6,549 nucleotides of DNA. It comes from Vulcanimicrobiota bacterium. Lineage in GTDB: Bacteria > Vulcanimicrobiota > Vulcanimicrobiia > Vulcanimicrobiales > Vulcanimicrobiaceae. Of the stretch, positions 1 to 6,071 are shown piece after piece. A program made the position numbers and the translations under genes. A model generated the notes under the pieces. That model did no database searches and was not told the DNA's origin. It saw only the letters and a program-made list of their open reading frames with translations. The stretch's first letter is position 1, and every line of letters starts with the position of its first letter. The stretch covers positions 1 to 6,549 of the forward strand of contig JAFAMS010000147.1 in the NCBI GenBank assembly GCA_019233165.1. Direction: 5' to 3'.

Positions 1-1
1 C

Positions 2-1141
<1,140 letters not shown>

Positions 1142-1142
1142 A

Positions 1143-1592
1143 CTACTGCCGCTGCTCGACGCTCAGCGCGAGCGCGTTCGCGCCTCCCGGCGTCACGGGG
1201 ATCGCGACGGTCGTCGTGGCGAGCGCCGCGCCGCCACCGACCGGTGAAGCGTACGTGGTTACCGTAAAGGCGACATTTTCACCGACCGGCGCGTTCACGG
1301 CAAGCTCGCAGCTCGTCGCTTCGTGGCCGGCGACGCATCCCGGCCTTCCCGCGCCAACCGTGAAGAACGCGGGCGGTCCGCCGGCAACGGCGACGCTGAG
1401 CGACTGCATCGAGGAGCGCAGGTAGGCGGCGCGCCGCAGCGCTTTTTGCGTCGGGATCGAGATCGCGATATAGGCCGGCGCGGTCTGCTGCGCCCTTCCC
1501 GCCGAGCTCACGCTTTGCGCGGTGCAGCCCAAGAGCGCGGCTGCTGCGAGCGCCGAGGAGCAGACGATGGCGAGCTTGGCCTGTATACGCAC
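1143..1592 (-). CDS. Small single-domain secreted lipoprotein, function unknown
   Basis: The protein begins with a typical lipoprotein signal: a short basic n-region (RIQAK), a hydrophobic core (LAIVCSSALAAAALL) and a lipobox LLGC. Cleavage and lipidation are predicted at Cys23, counting from a GTG start at 1592. A TTG at 1625 would add 11 residues; I prefer GTG because it gives a normal 22-residue signal peptide and GGAGG lies upstream, although 12 nt away. The mature part has a Ser/Gln/Ala-rich linker and then one beta-rich domain containing RRAAYL, a Cys pair (about 75 and 84, possible disulfide) and AFTVTTYASP. From memory this resembles the first domain of long secreted proteins in Candidatus Eremiobacterota, which usually continue much further; this copy stops after one domain. 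No function is known to me. It is convergent with fumC and divergent from the GabD-like gene. Confidence 0.75.
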   Translation of the reverse strand: MRIQAKLAIVCSSALAAAALLGCTAQSVSSAGRAQQTAPAYIAISIPTQKALRRAAYLRSSMQSLSVAVAGGPPAFFTVGAGRPGCVAGHEATSCELAVNAPVGENVAFTVTTYASPVGGGAALATTTVAIPVTPGGANALALSVEQRQ

Positions 1593-1593
1593 G

Positions 1594-1609
1594 GGAGGTT
1601 GCAACCTCC
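1594..1609. repeat. Perfect 16-bp palindrome between divergent lipoprotein and aldehyde dehydrogenase genes
   Basis: GGAGGTTGCAACCTCC equals its own reverse complement. It lies one base upstream of the preferred GTG start of the lipoprotein gene and 44 bp upstream of the aldehyde dehydrogenase ATG. Read on the minus strand, its first half is the only GGAGG Shine-Dalgarno candidate for the lipoprotein GTG. It could therefore act as a dimeric-regulator operator, or as an RNA hairpin (6-bp stem, TGCA loop) that hides the ribosome binding site. The symmetry is directly visible; either role is inference. Confidence 0.5.
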
Positions 1610-1638
1610 GCGTACCGCTCTTCAATCTCCTACTGCGT

Positions 1639-1644
1639 GGAGGG
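1639..1644 (+). promoter_or_regulatory. Ribosome binding site fixing the aldehyde dehydrogenase start
   Basis: GGAGGG stands 9 nt before the ATG at 1654. This strong site favours that ATG over in-frame starts upstream (ATG at 1522 and 1567), which would lie inside the oppositely oriented lipoprotein gene and add residues unlike any aldehyde dehydrogenase N-terminus. Confidence 0.8.
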
Positions 1645-1653
1645 ACGAACCGG

Positions 1654-3096
1654 ATGCTGACGATCGGGACGAAGACCGAATTTCACAAGGCGTACATCGA
1701 CGGGGCGTGGGTCGAGACCCGCGGCCGCTTCACGGTGACGAGCCCGGCGACGCTCGAGCCGTACGCCGAAGTCGCCGACTGTGGTCCCGACGAGGCGCGA
1801 GCGGCCGCCGACGCGGCGGTTCGTGCGTTCGCGAGCTGGAGCAAGACGACGGCGTACGAGCGCGCCGCGATCTTGCAGCGCTGGTACGCGCTCATCATCG
1901 AGCATCAAAACCAGCTCGCCGAGATCATGGCTCGGGAGATGGGAAAACCCGTCACCGAAGGGCGCGGCGAGGTGAAATACGCCGCCGCGTTCGCGCAGTG
2001 GTTCGCCGAAGAGGCGAAGCGGGCGTACGGCGAGATCATCCCGACGCACGACAACTCCAAGCGTCTCCTCACGATCAAAACGCCGGTCGGTCCGGCGTAC
2101 GGGATCACGCCTTGGAATTTCCCCGCAGGGATGATCACCCGCAAAGCCGCGCCGGCACTCGCAGCAGGCTGCACGTTCATCTCGAAGCCGGCGGAACAAA
2201 CCCCGATTACCGCGCTCGCGATCGCGAAGTTGTGGGAAGAGGCGGGCGGACCGCCCGGGACGCTGCAAGTCCTCCCCGCACTCGATCCGGTCCCGGTTTC
2301 GAACGTCTTCTTCGCCGACCGCCGCATCCGCAAAGTGACGTTCACAGGGAGCACCGAAGTCGGCAAGAAACTCTACGCACAGTCGGCGGCGACGATGAAG
2401 CGGATCTCGCTCGAGCTCGGCGGCCACGCGCCGTATCTGATCTTCGAAGACGCCGATCTCGACAAAGCCGTCGCCGACGTCATGGCGTGCAAGTTCCGCA
2501 ACGCGGGGCAAGTCTGCGTCTCGACGAACCGCATCTACGTCGCGGATCCGATTTACGACGCGTTCGCGGAGCGTCTCACCGAGAAAGTCCAGAACCTCGT
2601 CGTCGGCGATCCGCTCGATGAGAAGACTCGGATGGGCCCCCTCGTCGATCGTCAGGGCTTCGAGAAAGTTCGCGAGCACGTCGAAGACGCGCTCGCCAAA
2701 GGCGCCGTCGCGCGCACCGGTGGAAAGCCGAAGGAAGGGCTGTTTTACGAGCCGACCGTCCTCACGGAGATCTGCGACGGAACGCGTTTGCTCGTCGAGG
2801 AGACGTTCGGCCCCGTCGCGCCGTTGTTGCGCTTCAAAGACGAAACCGAGGTCGTCCGGATGGCGAACGACACGCCCTACGGACTCGCCGCGTACGTCTG
2901 GACGCGCGACGTAGGCCGCGCGTTCCGCGTCGCCGAGGCGTTACAATACGGAATCGTCGGCGTCAACGATCCGGTTCCATCGGCGCCGCACGCACCTTTT
3001 GGCGGGGTGAAAGACTCCGGGATCGGGCGCGAAGGCGGTCACGAAGGGCTGAGCGAGTATCTCGACGTTCGGTACATCTCGATGGGACTGCCGTAG
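1654..3096 (+). CDS. gabD: NAD(P)+-dependent succinate-semialdehyde dehydrogenase (GabD-like aldehyde dehydrogenase)
   Basis: At 480 residues it has the usual GabD length. It would oxidise succinic semialdehyde to succinate in the cytoplasm, the last step of GABA and 4-hydroxybutyrate breakdown, feeding the TCA cycle. ALDH motifs appear in order: TPWNFPAGM (NAD-binding lobe, about 151-159), SKPAEQTP (177-184), FTGSTEVG (230-237), LELGGHAP with general-base Glu254, and NAGQVC with nucleophile Cys288. Glu254 and Cys288 fall at the same numbers as in E. coli GabD. EETFGPV and the C-terminal FGGVKDSGIGREGG are also present. Two departures from E. coli GabD are visible: Glu181 replaces the Ser linked to NADP+ use, suggesting NAD+ preference, and Ser290 replaces the second Cys of CxC. 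The start is ATG with a strong GGAGGG site. Other aliphatic semialdehydes (for example glutarate semialdehyde) are possible substrates, since ALDH specificity cannot be read securely from sequence. Confidence 0.88.
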   Translation: MLTIGTKTEFHKAYIDGAWVETRGRFTVTSPATLEPYAEVADCGPDEARAAADAAVRAFASWSKTTAYERAAILQRWYALIIEHQNQLAEIMAREMGKPVTEGRGEVKYAAAFAQWFAEEAKRAYGEIIPTHDNSKRLLTIKTPVGPAYGITPWNFPAGMITRKAAPALAAGCTFISKPAEQTPITALAIAKLWEEAGGPPGTLQVLPALDPVPVSNVFFADRRIRKVTFTGSTEVGKKLYAQSAATMKRISLELGGHAPYLIFEDADLDKAVADVMACKFRNAGQVCVSTNRIYVADPIYDAFAERLTEKVQNLVVGDPLDEKTRMGPLVDRQGFEKVREHVEDALAKGAVARTGGKPKEGLFYEPTVLTEICDGTRLLVEETFGPVAPLLRFKDETEVVRMANDTPYGLAAYVWTRDVGRAFRVAEALQYGIVGVNDPVPSAPHAPFGGVKDSGIGREGGHEGLSEYLDVRYISMGLP

Positions 3097-3125
3097 CTCC
3101 CAGAACGATCTCAGCGCGCGGCGCG

Positions 3126-3131
3126 TAGAAT
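3126..3131 (+). promoter_or_regulatory. Probable -10 box of a leaderless promoter for the FGE gene
   Basis: TAGAAT (5 of 6 matches to TATAAT) ends 7 nt before the ATG at 3139, so transcription would start at or next to the A of the start codon. No Shine-Dalgarno sequence precedes that ATG, and no convincing -35 hexamer is found at the expected distance. A TANNNT box directly before the start codon without an RBS is the known arrangement of leaderless genes in Deinococcus and actinobacteria. Its use here is inferred. Confidence 0.5.
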
Positions 3132-3138
3132 ACATCGA

Positions 3139-4056
3139 ATGGTCGCGCACGAGAACATGGTCGAGATCCCGGCGGGCGAGTTCCTGATGGGGTCGGAGAG
3201 TTTCTATCCCGAGGAGGCGCCGGTCCGGCGCGTCGCAGTCGAGCGCTTTGCGATCGATCGCTTTCACGTGACCAACGCCGATTTTCGGCGGTTCGTCGAG
3301 GCGACGGGCTACGTCACGCTCGCCGAGCGGCCGCTCGATCTCTCGTCGATCCCCGGCGCTCCGGTCGCGTCCGTTCCGGCCGGCTCGATGGTCTTCACGC
3401 CGACCGAGGGTCCCGTCGATCTCGGCGACTCGCGCGCGTGGTGGCGGTACGTCACCGGCGCGAATTGGCGTCATCCGCAGGGGCCCGAGAGCGCGATCGA
3501 CGCGATCCTCGACCATCCCGTCGTGCACGTCGCCTACGAAGACGCCGAAGCGTACGCCGCATGGGCCGGAAAATCGCTTCCGACCGAAGCCGAATGGGAA
3601 TACGCCGCGCGCGGCGGGCGCTATGGGACGATCTTCATCTGGGGCGACGAGATCGCTCCCGATGGAACGATCATGGCGAACACGTGGCAGGGCGAGTTTC
3701 CGTACTTGTCCCTCAAACCAAAAGGTGAAGATCGCACGACGCCGGTCGGCTCGTTTCCGCCGAACGGATACGGACTCTACGACATGGCCGGAAATGCATG
3801 GGAGTGGACGAGCGATTGGTTTTCGCTCCACGACGCGCACGCGGTCGCGAGCCCGTGCTGCGCGCCGCCGTCCGCCGTTGAAGGCAGCTACGATCCCGAG
3901 CATCCGGATATCCGGATCCCGCGCAAAGTCCTCAAGGGCGGCTCGCATTTGTGCGCGCCGAACTATTGCTTGCGCTTCAGGCCCTCAGCTCGAATGCCGC
4001 AGATGATCGATACCGGGATGAGTCATCTCGGCTTTCGCTGCGTCGTGCGGGGCTGA
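3139..4056 (+). CDS. Formylglycine-generating enzyme (FGE/SUMF1 family), sulfatase-activating oxidase
   Basis: FGE oxidises the cysteine of a CxPxR motif in sulfatases to formylglycine, using O2 and copper. The 305-residue protein spans the whole FGE-sulfatase fold: MVEIPAGEFLMGS and FYPEEAPV at the N-terminus, WRHPQGP (110-116), HPVVHV then LPTEAEWEYAARGG (147-160), WGDE, PPNGYGLYDMAGNAWEW (207-223), KGGSHLCAPNYCLRF and a terminal GFRCV. Cys272 and Cys277 form the C-x4-C copper-binding catalytic pair, at the same numbers as in Streptomyces coelicolor FGE. Most SUMF1-domain paralogues (EgtB, PvdO, kinase-linked forms) lack this pair, so real FGE activity is likely. A Cys-Cys pair (240-241) before the catalytic segment recalls the mycobacterial form. 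No signal peptide is seen, so it should act in the cytoplasm. ATG 3139 was chosen for the -10 box before it; ATG 3157 is an alternative. No sulfatase lies in the window. It sits 42 bp behind gabD on the same strand. Confidence 0.9.
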   Translation: MVAHENMVEIPAGEFLMGSESFYPEEAPVRRVAVERFAIDRFHVTNADFRRFVEATGYVTLAERPLDLSSIPGAPVASVPAGSMVFTPTEGPVDLGDSRAWWRYVTGANWRHPQGPESAIDAILDHPVVHVAYEDAEAYAAWAGKSLPTEAEWEYAARGGRYGTIFIWGDEIAPDGTIMANTWQGEFPYLSLKPKGEDRTTPVGSFPPNGYGLYDMAGNAWEWTSDWFSLHDAHAVASPCCAPPSAVEGSYDPEHPDIRIPRKVLKGGSHLCAPNYCLRFRPSARMPQMIDTGMSHLGFRCVVRG

Positions 4057-4063
4057 GCCCAGG

Positions 4064-4954
4064 CTAGAACCGGCCTCCGCGCGAGAGCCACTCGCCGGCA
4101 ATCGTCCCGAGGACCGAACCGATCCGGCCGCCTCCGGGCGTGCACGGGTCGACGGTCCGGCCGAGGATCACGCCGCCGATCCCGGCAGGGAAATGATCGC
4201 CCCAGCGCCCGCCGCGTCCCGTCGTCGGCGGCCGCTTCGTCCCATCGGGACCCGAGGGCGTGTCGGTCGTCGGGACCGGCGCGTTCGCGGTCGTCGTAGA
4301 CGTCGACGCCGTGGTAGACGTAGAGGCGGACGTGTCGACCTGCGGCTGCGTTTGCGCCTCGGGCTGCGTCGCCGGTGCGGCCGCGGCGTCGACATGCGTC
4401 TGCGGCTGCACTTGCGGGCGTCCGAGCGGATAGACGTTCGCGCGCGGCGCCGCGTGATGGACCGGCGCGGCAAGATGATGCCTTACGGCCACCGGCTGGG
4501 GATGCGCTACCGGTGCGGCGACCGGGGGAGCGACGTGCACGCGAGCGCGCGCTTGCGCGGCGAGCTCGGCGCGGAGACGAGCGATCTGCGCTTCGTCGTG
4601 GCGGAGCTTCGCGCGCAGCACGGCTTCGTGGTTCGGCTTCGGCGCGAGGCGTATCGCTTGATGCGGCTGCGCTTTCGTTTGGACCGCCGGAGGTGCGGCG
4701 GGCGGCGCGGGCTGGCGGAATGCGAGCGGCGTGAGGACGTATCCGGCGACGATCGAGGCCGCTGCCGTCGCGGCGAGCGCGAGCGTCCCGAAGCGCTTCC
4801 ACGCCGATGCGAAGACGCCGATCTCTTCGCGCTCGGCTGCGGTCTGAAATAGCCCCGGATTCTGCTCCGCGATCCGTTCTGCGAGGGCTGCATCTTCGAG
4901 CGAAGCCAGCTTTTCGTCGAGCGCGTCGAGGGTCGGATACATCTCAACCGTCAT
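4064..4954 (-). CDS. Membrane-anchored coiled-coil protein with Pro/Ala/His/Thr-rich linker, function unknown
   Basis: I do not recognise this 296-residue protein. Residues 1-53 are charged and probably cytoplasmic. Residues 56-77 form one hydrophobic segment (starting GTLALAATAAAS) that should anchor it in the inner membrane, followed by a Pro/Ala-rich spacer. Residues 108-137 have Leu/Ile heptads and alternating charge (HEAVLRAKLRHDEAQIARLRAEL), here shown only in outline: a likely coiled coil. Residues 138-248 are low complexity, first Pro/Ala/Val with many His (140, 151, 159, 160, 166, 167), then Gln/Thr/Ser. A Gly-rich C-terminal block (249-296, PAGIGGVILG, one Cys at 271) ends in GEWLSRGGRF and may be a small wall- or membrane-interacting module. 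The short cytoplasmic N-terminus with a single TM recalls anti-sigma factors, but no sigma gene is adjacent and no zinc-finger HxxxCxxC is present. It converges on the FGE gene with a 7-bp gap. Confidence 0.75.
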   Translation of the reverse strand: MTVEMYPTLDALDEKLASLEDAALAERIAEQNPGLFQTAAEREEIGVFASAWKRFGTLALAATAAASIVAGYVLTPLAFRQPAPPAAPPAVQTKAQPHQAIRLAPKPNHEAVLRAKLRHDEAQIARLRAELAAQARARVHVAPPVAAPVAHPQPVAVRHHLAAPVHHAAPRANVYPLGRPQVQPQTHVDAAAAPATQPEAQTQPQVDTSASTSTTASTSTTTANAPVPTTDTPSGPDGTKRPPTTGRGGRWGDHFPAGIGGVILGRTVDPCTPGGGRIGSVLGTIAGEWLSRGGRF

Positions 4955-4958
4955 GTGT

Positions 4959-4963
4959 CACCT
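4959..4963 (-). promoter_or_regulatory. Ribosome binding site of the membrane-anchored protein gene
   Basis: On the minus strand AGGTG lies 4 nt before the ATG at 4954. The spacing is a little short but acceptable, and it supports this ATG over the in-frame ATG four codons later. Confidence 0.55.
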
Positions 4964-4974
4964 ACCAGCGGAAA

Positions 4975-5013
4975 GGGGCGCCCCGGTTCTCGTTCGTTCG
5001 CGAACGCTTCGCG
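4975..5013. repeat. Cluster of three short inverted repeats in a 115-bp intergenic region
   Basis: GGGGCGCCCC (4975-4984) and CGTTCGCGAACG (4995-5006) are perfect palindromes. CGCGAA-CGC-TTCGCG (4999-5013) is a 6-bp stem with a 3-nt loop and shares bases with the second, so the two structures exclude each other. All lie downstream of the kinase gene and upstream of the membrane-protein gene, both on the minus strand. No T-tract follows, so this is not a standard intrinsic terminator. It could be a terminator of another type, a leader structure or a protein-binding site. In DNA this GC-rich some symmetry is expected by chance. Confidence 0.4.
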
Positions 5014-5069
5014 CGGTACCTTAGCGTCTTGGATTAGACCTTCATGAGACCGCAAGGGGCGAGCAAGCG

Positions 5070-6071
5070 TCAGACCCCCAGCAGCTCGCAGGCTCGCTCC
5101 GCGAAACGATCGGCGAACCCCGCGACGCGTTGCGCCGTCGCCTGATCGGCGGCGTTGCCTTGCTGCGCGCGCGCTTCGATTCCGACGAAGATCACCGCAA
5201 AGCGAAACAGCGCAAACGCGACGTGAAACGGTTCGAGTCGCACGTCGCCGCCGAACGCCCGCCGGTACTCCTCGACGAGCTCTTCTTCCGACGGGATCCC
5301 GAGCCGCTCCAAATTCAGATCGCAGACGCCGCCGTATTCTGCGGCGCCGATGTGGTACAGCATGCAGAAGTAGCCGACGTCGGCGAGCGGATCGCCGAGC
5401 GTCGAGAGCTCCCAATCGAGGACCGCGTTCACTTTCGGCAAGGCGGGGTCGAAGATGAGGTTCCCGATCCGGTAATCGCCGTGCGCGATCGCCGCCGGAT
5501 TCTCCGGCGGGATGTGCGCGGGAAGCCACGCGATCAAACGCTCGAGCATCGGGATCTCGCGCAGTCGCGACCCTTCCCACTGCTTCGACCAGCGCCGAAG
5601 CTGCCGCGCGAAGTAGTCGGAGTGCTTACCGTAATCCGCGAGACCGCGCGCGTTCCAATCGACGCGATGCAACGCGGCGAGCGTCTGGGCGGCCGAGCGG
5701 TACATCGCGCGGCGTTCTTGGGGCGTCACGCCTGCGAGCGCGGAGTCGCTGAAAATCCTTCCGTCGACGCGCTCCATCACATAAAACGGCGTTCCGACGA
5801 TCGAACGGTCGCCGGAGAACGCCAAGACGCGCGGCACGGGGACGCTGCTCCCTTCGAGGGCGCGCATCACGCGAAATTCGCGATCGACCGCATGCGCGCT
5901 CGGGAGCAGCTCGCCATGCGGCTGCATCCGCATCACGAGTCTCCGGTCGCCCGCATCAACGAACCAAGTGGGGTTCGACTGGCCGCCGAGGATCCGCTCG
6001 ACATGAAGCGGCCCGTCGACCCCCAGCTCGCGCTGCAAGAACGAGCCGAGCCGCGGCGCCCAGTCGATCAC
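5070..6071 (-). CDS. Phosphotransferase of the ACAD10/11 (APH) family, probable hydroxyacyl-CoA kinase
   Basis: This 333-residue soluble protein has the aminoglycoside-phosphotransferase kinase fold. The N-lobe carries a nucleotide loop LGGQSNPTW (28-36), then LVMRMQ with Arg48 near the usual ATP-contacting position, and LLPSAHAVDREFRV (55-68), typical of the kinase half of ACAD10/ACAD11. The C-lobe has the catalytic loop HGDYRIGN (197-204, Asp199 and Asn204) and the metal-binding LDWELSTLGDP (218-228, Asp219). In this family, human ACAD11 and bacterial LvaA phosphorylate 4-hydroxyacyl-CoAs; the phosphate is then eliminated by an acyl-CoA dehydrogenase-type partner. That partner is not fused here and not in the window. 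The GTG start overlaps the stop of the upstream SDR gene by 4 bp and has no good ribosome binding site of its own, implying translational coupling. A drug-resistance role is unlikely; the exact substrate is unknown. Confidence 0.85.
   Translation of the reverse strand: MIDWAPRLGSFLQRELGVDGPLHVERILGGQSNPTWFVDAGDRRLVMRMQPHGELLPSAHAVDREFRVMRALEGSSVPVPRVLAFSGDRSIVGTPFYVMERVDGRIFSDSALAGVTPQERRAMYRSAAQTLAALHRVDWNARGLADYGKHSDYFARQLRRWSKQWEGSRLREIPMLERLIAWLPAHIPPENPAAIAHGDYRIGNLIFDPALPKVNAVLDWELSTLGDPLADVGYFCMLYHIGAAEYGGVCDLNLERLGIPSEEELVEEYRRAFGGDVRLEPFHVAFALFRFAVIFVGIEARAQQGNAADQATAQRVAGFADRFAERACELLGV
6068..6071 (-). other. GTGA start-stop overlap coupling SDR and kinase genes
   Basis: On the minus strand GTGA holds the GTG start of the kinase and the TGA stop of the SDR. 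The 4-bp overlap, plus the absence of a clear Shine-Dalgarno sequence in the preceding 20 nt, indicates one transcript with termination-reinitiation. Confidence 0.8.

Noticed and set aside
1584..1589. TATACG as a -10 box for gabD on +
   Set aside because: Only the TATA part matches, it lies inside the lipoprotein signal-peptide codons, and the -35 position (CAGACG) is unlike consensus.
1522..1653. In-frame N-terminal extension of the GabD-like gene from ATG 1522
   Set aside because: It runs through the divergent lipoprotein gene, is unlike ALDH N-termini, and is bypassed by the strong RBS before ATG 1654.
1323..2621. 432-codon open frame on + overlapping the lipoprotein and gabD genes
   Set aside because: Arg-rich product without motifs, in another frame of the well-supported gabD gene; typical of high-GC DNA.
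1630..2679. 349-codon open frame on - opposite gabD
   Set aside because: Low-complexity Arg/Asp/Glu-rich translation with no recognisable domain; a shadow of the gabD codon pattern.
2941..3948. 335-codon open frame on - opposite the FGE gene and the end of gabD
   Set aside because: The FGE gene on + has complete family motifs and catalytic Cys; the antisense frame has none.
4254..4335. Repeated GTCGTCG/GTAGACGT-type bases resembling a tandem repeat
   Set aside because: They are Ser/Thr codons of the low-complexity linker (STSTTASTSTTT) without a fixed unit length or spacers; not CRISPR or a satellite array.
4193..4852. 219-codon open frame on + opposite the membrane-anchored protein gene
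   Set aside because: Almost pure Arg/Gly/Leu low complexity. The minus-strand frame has an RBS, a TM segment and a heptad pattern, so it is preferred.
5033..5038. Possible -10 box TCTAAT on - for the membrane-protein gene
   Set aside because: Five of six matches, but no -35 hexamer at 16-18 bp, so not listed as a feature; it only informs the hairpin finding.
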